In this document: piece after piece, positions 25,889 to 34,158 of the stretch
Layout: each line of letters starts with the position of its first letter
Numbering within the stretch: the stretch's first letter is position 1
Assembly (NCBI RefSeq): GCF_041807905.1
Contig: NZ_JBGVSA010000030.1
Coordinates: 1 to 41,127 of the forward strand
Length of the DNA: 41,127 nt
Direction of reading: 5' to 3'
Source: JBGVSA01 sp041807905
GTDB taxonomy: Bacteria; Pseudomonadota; Gammaproteobacteria; Burkholderiales; Rhodocyclaceae
Position numbers and translations under genes: made by a program
The notes under the pieces: generated by a model
What the model was told of the DNA's origin: nothing
Seen by the model: the letters and a program-made list of their open reading frames with translations, nothing else
Database searches by the model: none

Positions 25889-27097
25889 TCAGTGCGTGTA
25901 AGGCCGGAACTTCTCGCACGCGGGGTTCAGCTCTACGCCAAAGCCTGGCTTGTCGAGCACCGACTTATGGATGCGGCCGTTTACGGGAACGGGTTCATCG
26001 AGAAGGACAGGGTCGAATTGCGGACGCATCGTCGAGCAATCCGGGCTCGTCATGAGGAACTCACTGAATGGCGTGTTGGTAAAAGTGATGACAGCGTGAT
26101 GCGAGTAGACGGATGACCCATGCGGTACCACCAGGTGCCCGCGCGACTTGGCGATGGCGGCGATCTCCACCAGCGTGGTCAATCCACCGCACCAGCCGAC
26201 ATCGGGTTGCATGATGTCGACACCGGTATCGGCCAGCGTGCGGAACGACTGCAGCGTGCCGTGATGTTCGCCGGTGGAGACGAGCATCCCCGGCGGCGCA
26301 TTGCGCTTGAGTTGGGCGTAGCCTTCAAACTGCTGCGGCGGCAGGCATTCTTCGATCCATTTGAGGTTGTACGGGGCGCAAGCGTGCGCCAGCTTGGTGG
26401 CGTAATTGACGTCCTGGCTCATCCAGCAATCGAGCATCAGCCAGAAATCCGGGCCGCACTTTTCGCGGTACTCGGCTACCATCGCGGCGTCCTTTCGAAT
26501 CCCCTCGTCGCCGTCGTGGGGGCCCCAATGTGTTGGCATCTTGCCGCCTATGAAGCCCATCTTCTGCGCCAGATCCGGGCGCGCGCCCGTTGCGTAGAAG
26601 CGCAGTTCATCGCGCACGGCGCCACCGAGCAACTGATACACGGGTAATCCAACGACTTTCCCGAACAGATCCCACAGCGCCAGATCGACGCACGAGATGG
26701 TATTCATCACCACCCCGCCCGAGCCGGAGTAATACATGGTGGCGTTGAGCATCTGGTCTTGGATCAGTTTGATGTCAGAGACGCACTTGCCTTCGATGAA
26801 GCGATTCAAGTGCTTTTCCACGATGAAGCAGCCCATCTCGCCGCCCGTCGAAATAGCGAATCCGGTCACGCCATTGTCAGCCTCGATCTCGACAATCAAC
26901 GTACCCAGCACGTTGATGCCAAACGATTGACGTGATTGTTCATACGCTTTGTACTTGCTCATCGGCGTCGCGATATGGTCGTCGATCCAGTGACCGCCCT
27001 TCTGATCGTGGTAGTCGCCCCCTCCTGCAGCCTTGTTCTGCGCGGTCGCTCCGCCCATGTAATACGCGCGCACATGCTTGATTCTTGGCAAACCCAT
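25889..27097 (-). CDS. rhmD: L-rhamnonate dehydratase
   Basis: Enolase-superfamily dehydratase converting L-rhamnonate to 2-keto-3-deoxy-L-rhamnonate. The 402-residue product is strongly similar to the E. coli enzyme as remembered. Metal ligands are Asp223 in LMLDCWMS, Glu249 in KWIEECLP and Glu277 in STGEHHG; the general base is His326 in VVPHGSS. These are each three lower than the RhmD numbers 226, 252, 280 and 329. The ATG at 27097 follows AGGAGACAAAA, which decides the start over an upstream extension. It is the first gene of the rhm operon; a rhamnose-to-rhamnonate dehydrogenase is not in the window, so free rhamnonate may be the imported substrate. Confidence 0.95.
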   Translation of the reverse strand: MGLPRIKHVRAYYMGGATAQNKAAGGGDYHDQKGGHWIDDHIATPMSKYKAYEQSRQSFGINVLGTLIVEIEADNGVTGFAISTGGEMGCFIVEKHLNRFIEGKCVSDIKLIQDQMLNATMYYSGSGGVVMNTISCVDLALWDLFGKVVGLPVYQLLGGAVRDELRFYATGARPDLAQKMGFIGGKMPTHWGPHDGDEGIRKDAAMVAEYREKCGPDFWLMLDCWMSQDVNYATKLAHACAPYNLKWIEECLPPQQFEGYAQLKRNAPPGMLVSTGEHHGTLQSFRTLADTGVDIMQPDVGWCGGLTTLVEIAAIAKSRGHLVVPHGSSVYSHHAVITFTNTPFSEFLMTSPDCSTMRPQFDPVLLDEPVPVNGRIHKSVLDKPGFGVELNPACEKFRPYTH

Positions 27098-27148
27098 TTT
27101 TGTCTCCTCTTTTGATGACATATAAATACCCTCCAGCCTCGGCTCATT

Positions 27149-27174
27149 AGTTCATTTAGTTGAACTTTTGTTCA
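27149..27174. promoter_or_regulatory. Candidate RhmR operator
   Basis: Three half-sites in alternating orientation: GTTCA (27150-27154), TGAAC (27161-27165) and GTTCA (27170-27174). They form AGTTCA-6-TGAACT and TGAAC-4-GTTCA inverted repeats. They lie 52-77 bp upstream of the rhmD ATG, where a -35 region would be. Assignment to the IclR-type RhmR is an inference. Confidence 0.5.
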
Positions 27175-27413
27175 TGACCGTAATTTCACGCTAACACGCG
27201 TGTTGTGACGCGGCAACGGAGATCGCGATGAAATCGCCACAAGTTTTCGAAACCCGCGCTGGGCGGGGCTTCGAGCAGGGTTACATTGATGTCATTGGCA
27301 TTACTGGAGCAACTGCGTCGCATCGCTCCGAGTCATGCCGGACAGCGTAACGACGTCGCGCGTTCAGCCGAATGAACCAAGCGAACAAATGCCCGGACAG
27401 CGAGAGCACAAAG

Positions 27414-27449
27414 AAAAACGGCCCCGTGCGATATCGCACGGGGCCGTTT
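27414..27449 (-). terminator. Intrinsic terminator after leuA
   Basis: A perfect 34-bp palindrome (27416-27449) with core GCCCCGTGCGATATCGCAC and A5 on its left side, which gives T5 on the minus strand. Ends the psd-pssA-leuA unit. Confidence 0.88.
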
Positions 27450-27485
27450 CTGCACGTTACGGCAGAGGGAATAACTGACGTGAAA

Positions 27486-29033
27486 TTAGACCGTCTCGCC
27501 CTGCGGATCGAGACGCACTGCATTGGAATGCAGGCGGTTTAGCGCGTTGATGTACGCCTTGGCCGACGCGATGATGATGTCGGTATCCGCACCCTGACCG
27601 TTGACCACGCGCTCGCCATGCGACAGGCGCACGGTGACTTCGCCCTGTGCATCGGTCCCCGTGGTGATGGCATTGACCGAGTACAACAGGAGTTCGGAAC
27701 CGCTCTTGGCTACTTGTTCGATGGCCTTGAATGCGGCGTCGACCGGGCCGGAGCCAGAGGATTCGACCTTTACCTCAGCGCCCCCGACCGACAGCGTTAG
27801 CGCAGCCAGCGGGACTTCGCCGGTTTCGGAATGCACGCGCGATGCGAGCAGCTTGTAATACTCATCGGCCGGCGTCACGGCTTCGTCCGACATCAGCGCG
27901 TGCAAGTCTTCGTCAAAGATCTCGTGCTTCTTGTCGGCCAGTTCCTTGAAGCGCGCAAAGGCATGATTGAGTTGCTCTTCGGACGCCACCTCGATGCCCA
28001 GTTCCTGCAGGCGGGCGCGGAACGCGTTGCGGCCGGAAAGCTTGCCCAACACCAGTTTGTTGGCGCCCCAACCCACATCTTCGGCACGCATGATCTCGTA
28101 CGTTTCGCGATGCTTGAGCACGCCGTCCTGGTGGATGCCGGATTCATGGGCAAAGGCGTTGGCGCCGACGATGGCCTTGTTCGGCTGCACCGGGTAACCG
28201 GTGACCTGCGACACCAGACGCGAAGCCGGCACGATCTGCGTCGCGTCGATGTGGGTTTCGACCGGGAAGATGTCAGCGCGCGTGCGCACCGCCATCACGA
28301 CTTCTTCCAGTGACGCATTGCCGGCGCGCTCGCCCAGACCGTTGATGGTGCATTCCACCTGGCGCGCACCCATGCGCACGGCGGCCAGCGAGTTCGCCAC
28401 GGCCAGCCCAAGATCGTTGTGGCAATGCACTGACCACACCACTTTGTCGGCGCCGGGCACGCGCTCGATGAGCGTGCGAATCAGCGAGCCGAATTGCTCC
28501 GGCAGGTTGTAGCCTACGGTGTCGGGCACGTTGATGGTCTTGGCACCAGCCTTGATGACCTGCTCGAAGATGCGGCACAGGAAGTCGACTTCCGAGCGCC
28601 CGGCGTCTTCGGCGGAGAACTCCACATCATCCGTGTACTCGCGCGCCCAGCCAATGGCCTTTACGGCCTGCTCGACGACCTGATCGGGCGTCATGCGCAG
28701 CTTCTTCTCCATGTGGATCGGGCTGGTGGCGATGAAGGTGTGGATTCGCCCTTGCGCTGCCGGGCGGATCGCTTCGCCGGCACGGCGGATATCGTTTTCG
28801 TTGGCGCGGGCCAGCGAGCACACGGTCGACTCGCGGATGGCCTCGGCGATCGAGCGGATCGAATCGAAGTCGCCATTGGACGCTGCCGCGAACCCGGCCT
28901 CGATGACGTCGACGCGCATGCGTTCGAGCTGGCGCGCGATGCGCAGCTTTTCTTCGCGCGTCATGGAAGCGCCAGGGCTTTGCTCGCCGTCGCGCAGGGT
29001 GGTGTCGAAAATGACGAGGTGTTCTTTACTCAT
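27486..29033 (-). CDS. leuA: 2-isopropylmalate synthase
   Basis: LeuA condenses acetyl-CoA with 2-ketoisovalerate in the first committed step of leucine synthesis. The 515-residue product has the DRE-TIM barrel signature FDTTLRDGEQSPG (9-21), the metal site HCHND, GLGERAGNASLEE, and a C-terminal regulatory domain (about 390-515) that would bind leucine. The start ATG gives MSKEHLVIFD; the ribosome site is weak, but the gene begins four bases after the pssA stop, so translation may be coupled. It is the last gene of psd-pssA-leuA. In Burkholderiales this run commonly follows ilvBHC, which is not next to it here. Confidence 0.96.
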   Translation of the reverse strand: MSKEHLVIFDTTLRDGEQSPGASMTREEKLRIARQLERMRVDVIEAGFAAASNGDFDSIRSIAEAIRESTVCSLARANENDIRRAGEAIRPAAQGRIHTFIATSPIHMEKKLRMTPDQVVEQAVKAIGWAREYTDDVEFSAEDAGRSEVDFLCRIFEQVIKAGAKTINVPDTVGYNLPEQFGSLIRTLIERVPGADKVVWSVHCHNDLGLAVANSLAAVRMGARQVECTINGLGERAGNASLEEVVMAVRTRADIFPVETHIDATQIVPASRLVSQVTGYPVQPNKAIVGANAFAHESGIHQDGVLKHRETYEIMRAEDVGWGANKLVLGKLSGRNAFRARLQELGIEVASEEQLNHAFARFKELADKKHEIFDEDLHALMSDEAVTPADEYYKLLASRVHSETGEVPLAALTLSVGGAEVKVESSGSGPVDAAFKAIEQVAKSGSELLLYSVNAITTGTDAQGEVTVRLSHGERVVNGQGADTDIIIASAKAYINALNRLHSNAVRLDPQGETV

Positions 29034-29037
29034 GATT

Positions 29038-29808
29038 TCACTGCTTTTCCGAATAACGGCCGGTGCGCGTGCCACGACGGCGGAACCAGCGGATGGCCGT
29101 CATCACATAGCCGGACAATGCATAGCACACGAACACGCCGAACAGCACACCGGGCGGGTAGCTCGACACGGCGATCAGGATCAGGACGAACAGGATCGCC
29201 ACGGCAAACGGCACCGTGCGGCGCAGGTTGATCTGCTTTCCACTATAGAAGAAGACGTTGGTGACCATCGAGATGCCGGCGAAGATGGTCACGCCACAGG
29301 CCAGGAAGCGCACTGCGTCCGGGTCGACCTGGGTGTCGATCATCAGCCACACGAAACCGGTGACCAGCGCCGCCGCGGCCGGGCTGGGCAGCCCCTGGAA
29401 GAAGCGCTTGTCGATGATGGCGATGTTCGTATTGAAGCGAGCCAGGCGCAACGCCGCGCACACGCAATAGACGAAGGCGGCGATCCAGCCGAGCTTGCCC
29501 ATGTCGCGCATGGCCCACTCGTAGATCACCAGCGACGGGGCCGCGCCGAACGACACCATGTCGGCCAGCGAATCATATTCGGCGCCGAACGCGCTTTGCG
29601 TGTTGGTCATCCGTGCCACGCGTCCGTCGAGACTGTCGAGGATCATGGCCACGAAGATCGCCACGCAGGCCTGTTCGTACATCCCGTTCATGGCCTGCAC
29701 GATGGCGTAGAAGCCGGCGAACAGCGCCGCGGTGGTGAACAGGTTGGGCAGGATGTAAATGCCGCGCCGGCGGCGTTCCGCTCCGACGATCGATCTTGAT
29801 GTAGCCAC
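29038..29808 (-). CDS. pssA: CDP-diacylglycerol-serine O-phosphatidyltransferase
   Basis: Integral membrane enzyme making phosphatidylserine from CDP-diacylglycerol and serine. The CDP-alcohol phosphatidyltransferase motif is complete: Asp58, Asp61, Gly62 in DSLDGRVAR, then Asp79 and Asp83 in EYDSLADMVSFG. Seven or so hydrophobic segments follow. I prefer the GTG at 29808 (GAGGA eight bases upstream) giving 256 residues; a TTG at 29832 would add eight residues but lacks a well-spaced site. It follows psd by 30 bp. The product is decarboxylated by the enzyme of the preceding gene to phosphatidylethanolamine. Confidence 0.93.
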   Translation of the reverse strand: MATSRSIVGAERRRRGIYILPNLFTTAALFAGFYAIVQAMNGMYEQACVAIFVAMILDSLDGRVARMTNTQSAFGAEYDSLADMVSFGAAPSLVIYEWAMRDMGKLGWIAAFVYCVCAALRLARFNTNIAIIDKRFFQGLPSPAAAALVTGFVWLMIDTQVDPDAVRFLACGVTIFAGISMVTNVFFYSGKQINLRRTVPFAVAILFVLILIAVSSYPPGVLFGVFVCYALSGYVMTAIRWFRRRGTRTGRYSEKQ

Positions 29809-29838
29809 GCTCTTAGTCCTCGGACGAGTCAATCTGAA

Positions 29839-30483
29839 TCAGGGCAGCTCCGCCAGGCGCGTTGCAGAGGCGGAAACCTTCTCGCCGATGGTGACCAGCA
29901 CGCGCGAATCTCGCGGCAGGTATACATCGACGCGCGAACCAAAGCGAATGAAACCGTAGCGCTGGCCACGCACCAGGCTCGCCCCGGCATCCACGTAGCA
30001 GAGGATGCGCCGCGCCACCAGGCCGGCGACCTGCACGCAGGTCACGTCGTGACCGCCAACCGTGCGGATCCACAGCGCATTGCGCTCATTTTCGGTGGAC
30101 GCCTTGGACAGCGCCGCGTTGACGAAAGCACCCGGGTTGTACCACTTGCGGCGAACTTCGCCGTCGACGGGGCTGCGATTGGAGTGAACGTTGAATACGT
30201 TCATGAACACGCTGATCTTCAGCGCTTCGCGGTCGAGATACGTGTCGTGCACCGGCTCGATGGCGACGATGCGGCCGTCGGCGGGCGAATTGACCGTGTG
30301 CGAATCGCCCGGAATGGGGCGCGCAGGATCACGGAAGAATTGCACGACGAAAACGAACAGAATCCAGAACGGAATCGAAATCCACGCGTTGGCAAACCAC
30401 GTGACAGCCAGCGCCAGGACCAGCGCGATGGCAATGAAAGGCCAGCCCTCGCGGGCAAGGATGGGGTGCGGATAACTCGGCAT
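29839..30483 (-). CDS. psd: Phosphatidylserine decarboxylase, short type
   Basis: Pyruvoyl enzyme that converts phosphatidylserine to phosphatidylethanolamine at the inner membrane. The 214-residue product belongs to the short (archaeal/Sinorhizobium-like) group. An N-terminal membrane segment (about 14-50) is followed by SPADGRIVAIE, FMNVFNVHSNRSPVDG, and the self-cleavage site Gly182-Ser183 in IRFGSRVDVYLP, where Ser183 would become the pyruvoyl group. The start ATG at 30483 has no obvious ribosome site. It heads the psd-pssA-leuA run and is divergent from apbC across 175 bp; no clear promoter elements were identified there. Confidence 0.94.
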   Translation of the reverse strand: MPSYPHPILAREGWPFIAIALVLALAVTWFANAWISIPFWILFVFVVQFFRDPARPIPGDSHTVNSPADGRIVAIEPVHDTYLDREALKISVFMNVFNVHSNRSPVDGEVRRKWYNPGAFVNAALSKASTENERNALWIRTVGGHDVTCVQVAGLVARRILCYVDAGASLVRGQRYGFIRFGSRVDVYLPRDSRVLVTIGEKVSASATRLAELP

Positions 30484-30658
30484 CGGAATATGTCGTTATT
30501 GGGGCCGTAAAGAACGCAGCATCTTACCAGATGCCCGACTGGCCATAGGTCCGAGCCGGCAGGCGCAGCCCGGCGGCTCAGGCGATCGGGCTTCCCCGCC
30601 CGGCGCCTTGAGCCTAGAATTCGTGCCCCCGCCCGTTGTATTGGATCGCCCTCGCCCT

Positions 30659-31744
30659 ATGACCCCCGACCAGATTTCCGCCAGCCTCGGCCAGCTACTC
30701 GATCCCAACACCGGCAAGTCTTATGCCGCAGCGCGCGCCATCAAGTCCGCGACGGCGGCCGACGGTGCGCTGGAGATCGTCGTCGAACTGGGCTATCCCG
30801 CTCGCAGCCAGCATCAGGCCATCGCCGCGCAGATCGAACAGGCGGCCAGGGCACTGGCCGGCGAACAGCCGGTCAGGGTGAGCGTGAATTCGCGCGTCGT
30901 CCCGCACGCGGTGCAAGGCAATGTGAAACTGCTGCCGGGCGTGCGCAACATCATTGCGGTTTCCAGCGGCAAGGGCGGCGTGGGCAAGAGCACCACGGCG
31001 GCCAATCTGGCGCTGGCACTGGCCGACGAAGGCGCTCGCGTCGGCATTCTCGATGCCGACATCTACGGCCCCTCGCAGCCCCAGATGCTGGGGCTCGCCG
31101 GGCAGCAACCCACCACCGACGACGGCAAGACCATGAACCCGATGGCCGCATACGGTCTGCAGGCCAACTCCATCGGCTTCCTGGTCGATGTCGAGCAGCC
31201 CATGGTATGGCGCGGCCCGATGGCCACGCAGGCGCTGCGCCAGTTGCTCACCGAGACGCGATGGGACGACCTCGACTATCTCGTCATCGACATGCCGCCG
31301 GGCACGGGCGACATCCAGCTCACGCTGGCGCAGACCGTACCGGTGACGGGCGCCGTGATCGTCACCACGCCGCAGGACATCGCCCTGCTCGATGCGCGCA
31401 AGGGACTGAAGATGTTCGAAAAGGTCGGCATTCCGATCCTCGGCATCGTCGAGAACATGAGCATCCATGTGTGCTCCAACTGCGGTCACGCCGAACACAT
31501 CTTCGGCAGTGGCGGCGGTGAGAAGATGTGCGCCGACTATGGCGTGCCGTACCTGGGCGGTCTACCGCTGGACATTCGCATCCGCGAACAGACCGACGCC
31601 GGCAAGCCGACGGTGATCGCAGACCCCGAAAGCACGCTGGCGGATGCCTATCGCGCCATCGCCCGCAAGGTCGCCATCACCATCGCCGAGAAGCAGCGCG
31701 ACATGCGGGGCAAGTTCCCCAACATCGTGGTGCAGAACACCTGA
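30659..31744 (+). CDS. apbC: Iron-sulphur cluster carrier ApbC (Mrp family P-loop ATPase)
   Basis: MRP-family ATPase that binds and delivers iron-sulphur clusters. The 361-residue product has an N-terminal MIP18-like domain (about 1-75), a deviant Walker A GKGGVGKS (104-111), DADIYGPSQP, the DMPPGTGD switch, and the cluster-binding pair Cys272/Cys275 in HVCSNCGH. An in-frame TTG at 30608 exists but the ATG gives the normal N-terminus. In many beta-proteobacteria this gene lies next to metG; here dcd follows after 120 bp, perhaps with its own promoter. Confidence 0.94.
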   Translation: MTPDQISASLGQLLDPNTGKSYAAARAIKSATAADGALEIVVELGYPARSQHQAIAAQIEQAARALAGEQPVRVSVNSRVVPHAVQGNVKLLPGVRNIIAVSSGKGGVGKSTTAANLALALADEGARVGILDADIYGPSQPQMLGLAGQQPTTDDGKTMNPMAAYGLQANSIGFLVDVEQPMVWRGPMATQALRQLLTETRWDDLDYLVIDMPPGTGDIQLTLAQTVPVTGAVIVTTPQDIALLDARKGLKMFEKVGIPILGIVENMSIHVCSNCGHAEHIFGSGGGEKMCADYGVPYLGGLPLDIRIREQTDAGKPTVIADPESTLADAYRAIARKVAITIAEKQRDMRGKFPNIVVQNT

Positions 31745-31827
31745 CGGACTCGCCGCACAGACGGCCGCCGATCGGCCGTTTGCGTGCCATCAAGCTCAGA
31801 AAATCAAGGCTGCGGCGGGTTTCGCGC

Positions 31828-31843
31828 TAAAATCGCGCGATTT
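31828..31843 (+). promoter_or_regulatory. dcd -10 element overlapping a palindrome
   Basis: TAAAAT (31828-31833) is a plausible -10 for dcd, and the overlapping AAATCGCGCGATTT (31830-31843) is a perfect 14-bp palindrome. No good -35 was found. The palindrome may be an operator or a short hairpin at the 5' end of the message. Confidence 0.35.
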
Positions 31844-31864
31844 CGCTTTCAAGGTCACGCAGAC

Positions 31865-32431
31865 GTGAGCATCAAATCAGACAAGTGGATCCGCCGCATG
31901 GCGGAACAGCAGGGCATGATCGAGCCCTTCGCGCCGGAACTGGTGCGCAGCGTCGACGGCCATCGCATCGTGTCGTACGGCACCTCGAGCTACGGCTACG
32001 ACGTACGCTGCGCCAACGAATTCAAGGTATTCACGAACATCAACTCGACCATCGTCGACCCCAAGGCCTTCGACGAAGGCACGTTCGTCAATATCACCAA
32101 TGACGTATGCATCATCCCGCCGAACTCGTTCGCGCTGGCTCGCACCGTCGAATACTTCCGCATCCCGCGCTCGGTGCTGACGGTTTGCCTGGGCAAAAGC
32201 ACCTACGCCCGCTGCGGCATCATCGTGAACGTCACCCCGCTCGAACCCGAGTGGGAAGGCCACGTCACGCTGGAGTTCTCCAACACCACGCCGCTGCCTG
32301 CCAAGATCTACGCCAACGAAGGCGTGGCACAGATGCTGTTCTTCGAATCGGACGAGGTCTGCGAGACTTCGTACCGCGACCGTGGCGGCAAGTACCAAGG
32401 CCAGACGGGCGTCACCCTCCCGAAAATCTAA
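31865..32431 (+). CDS. dcd: dCTP deaminase
   Basis: Homotrimeric deaminase turning dCTP into dUTP for thymidylate synthesis. The 188-residue product has the conserved GKSTYARCGIIVNVTPLEPE segment and the catalytic Glu137 in VTLEFSN, with the C-terminal GGKYQGQTGVTLPKI lid. It starts with GTG (MSIKSDKWI), preceded by a weak AAGG; the family N-terminus supports this choice. A strong terminator follows. In Burkholderiales dcd often lies near a basic amino acid decarboxylase gene, as here, although the efflux-like pair and three minus-strand genes intervene. Confidence 0.95.
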   Translation: MSIKSDKWIRRMAEQQGMIEPFAPELVRSVDGHRIVSYGTSSYGYDVRCANEFKVFTNINSTIVDPKAFDEGTFVNITNDVCIIPPNSFALARTVEYFRIPRSVLTVCLGKSTYARCGIIVNVTPLEPEWEGHVTLEFSNTTPLPAKIYANEGVAQMLFFESDEVCETSYRDRGGKYQGQTGVTLPKI

Positions 32432-32459
32432 GCTCCAAGCCGTAGTGGATGAAGTATCG

Positions 32460-32496
32460 AGCCCCGTCGGGTCATACCCGGCGGGGCTTTGTTTTT
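32460..32496 (+). terminator. Intrinsic terminator after dcd
   Basis: Stem AGCCCCG-T-CGGGT / ACCCG-G-CGGGGCT with a three-base loop, followed by TTGTTTTT. Lies 28 bp after the dcd stop. Confidence 0.85.
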
Positions 32497-32525
32497 CGCG
32501 GCCGCCGGCCGTCTGGCTATCGGGC

Positions 32526-32667
32526 TTGACACACCCCGGGCGGAGACGCATCTTTCAGCCTGCCGTCCGAGGGGAAGGAACCTCTGAGCGATATCGGGCC
32601 CCTAAGCCCAGGGCAGTCGGCATGCCCCGCGCACAGCCCCCATCCCTGCAGGAAATGAGGATCAAGA
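32526..32667 (+). promoter_or_regulatory. Possible promoter and structured leader of the OMF-adaptor operon
   Basis: TTGACA at 32526-32531 is a perfect -35 hexamer, but the sequence 17 bp on (CATCTT) is a poor -10. The 130 bp that follow are very GC-rich and can fold as a three-way junction: CTGCC (32560-32564) with GGCAG (32612-32616) enclosing GAGG/CCTC (32569-32584) and GGGC/GCCC (32596-32609). It matches no riboswitch class I can name. GAGG seven bases before the ATG is the ribosome site. Confidence 0.35.
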
Positions 32668-34158
32668 ATGTTCAGCCGTACCGCGCCGGCGGCCCGCCGC
32701 AGCGCGCTCTGTATTGTCTTCCTGCTGGTCGGATGCACGACCGTTGGCCCGAACTACCGCACGCCGCAGTTCTCCGGCAAAGACGTGCCCGCCGACTGGA
32801 CCTCGCCGGTGGTCGGCAGCGACAAGACCCAGCCAGCGCCGGCCGCCTGGTGGAGCGAACTCTCCGACCCGGCGCTCGATCAGCTCGTCGACACGGCCTT
32901 CCAGTACAGCCCGACACTCGAAGCGGCCATCGCACGCCTCAATGAATCACGTGCCTATCACACGCAAGCCAACGCCGCAGCCGGCCCGAGCTCGGACGCC
33001 AATGCAAGCGGAACGCGTGCTGACGCCAGCAAGACATCCGGCCCGACCAACAGCGGCTGGTTTTCGCTCGACTCATCCTGGGAAGTGGATCTGTTCGGCG
33101 CCGTCGCTCGCGGCAAGGAAGGCGCCGCGGCCCGCGAAGAAGCACGCCTGGCGACGCTGGCCGATGCCCGCGTGAGCCTGGCCGCCGACGTGGCCGACGC
33201 GTACCTCAGCTACCGCGCCTGCCAGTCCGACCTGGCGCTGAGCGAGCAGGACGTCGACTCGCGCGAAGCCACCCGCAAGCTCACCGCCGAGAGTGTGGCC
33301 GCGGGCTTCACCGCCCCCTACCAGGCGATCCGCAGCACCGCCTCGGTGGCAGAAGCGCGCACCGGGCTGGCCAGCACGCGCGCTCAATGCCAGCAACTCG
33401 AAAACCTCATCACCCGGCTCACCGGCATGGCGCGGCCGGAACTCGCCCGCCTGCTCGCGATTTCGCCGACCGGCCTGGATCGCCTGCCCGAGCCGCGTCA
33501 TTTCGATGTCGACATCCCGGCCCAAGCCGTCATGCAGCGCCCCGACGTACGCGCGGCCGAACGCACGCTGGCGGCGGCGTCGGCGGACATCGGACTAGCG
33601 GAAGCGGATCGTTACCCGCGCCTGTCGCTGAGCGGTTCGCTTGGCTATTCGGTCACCGGCAGCAGCGGCGGCGGAGGCCTGTCGCTGGGCACGTGGTCCT
33701 TCGGCCCGTCGCTGAGCCTGCCGATCTTCGACGGGGGCCGTCGCGAAGCCGCGGTCAAGGCGGCCCAGGCGCGCTACGACGAGGCGCTGGCTGACTACAA
33801 GGCCAAGGCGCGCAGCGCCATCCAGGACGTGGAGAACGCGCTCACGCGCTACGCCGCCGCGCACGAGCGCGCCGAAAACGCGAGGCAGGCCGCCAGCCAG
33901 TACCAACAGTATTTCGTTTCGGTGGAACATCGCTACCGGGAAGGCGCCACCAACCTGCTCGAACTGGAAGACGCGCGACGCGTCATGCTGAGCGCCCGAC
34001 AGACTTTGCTCGGCGTCCAAAAGGAGCGCCTCCAGGCCTGGATCACACTCAACCGCGCAACCGGCGGCGGTGCCCAGTACGAGCCCGAAACGATTCATGC
34101 ACAGCCGGCGCCGACCGCGCCGGGGACTGCGACTCACGCCAGCGCACACGCCTCATGA
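32668..34158 (+). CDS. Outer-membrane efflux lipoprotein, OprM/NodT type
   Basis: TolC-like outer-membrane channel of a tripartite exporter. The 496-residue product has a lipoprotein signal ending in LVGC (Cys23), then TTVGPNYRTP, the standard start of NodT-type factors. Two repeats of the OEP domain follow, with WWSELSDPALDQLVDTAF near residue 61, QRPDVRAAERTL and LPIFDGGRR in the second half. Long helical segments around 185-250 and 365-440 would form the periplasmic tunnel. The C-terminal 25 residues are Pro/Ala/Thr/His-rich and look disordered. Start is supported by GAGG. It overlaps the adaptor gene by four bases. Confidence 0.93.
   Translation: MFSRTAPAARRSALCIVFLLVGCTTVGPNYRTPQFSGKDVPADWTSPVVGSDKTQPAPAAWWSELSDPALDQLVDTAFQYSPTLEAAIARLNESRAYHTQANAAAGPSSDANASGTRADASKTSGPTNSGWFSLDSSWEVDLFGAVARGKEGAAAREEARLATLADARVSLAADVADAYLSYRACQSDLALSEQDVDSREATRKLTAESVAAGFTAPYQAIRSTASVAEARTGLASTRAQCQQLENLITRLTGMARPELARLLAISPTGLDRLPEPRHFDVDIPAQAVMQRPDVRAAERTLAAASADIGLAEADRYPRLSLSGSLGYSVTGSSGGGGLSLGTWSFGPSLSLPIFDGGRREAAVKAAQARYDEALADYKAKARSAIQDVENALTRYAAAHERAENARQAASQYQQYFVSVEHRYREGATNLLELEDARRVMLSARQTLLGVQKERLQAWITLNRATGGGAQYEPETIHAQPAPTAPGTATHASAHAS

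Larger units (their letters stand above)
27098..27485. other. rhm operon upstream region
   Basis: 388 bp between rhmD and leuA with no gene. Near rhmD lie a TATAAATA element (27121-27128), a GTTCA/TGAAC repeat cluster (27149-27174) and a 12-bp palindrome AACACGCGTGTT (27193-27204). Near leuA lies a strong terminator (27414-27449). Nothing was recognised between 27205 and 27413. Confidence 0.6.

Noticed and set aside
32560..32616. Known riboswitch (TPP, guanidine or manganese type) before the exporter genes
   Set aside because: The characteristic conserved strings of these classes are absent, so only a generic structured leader is claimed.
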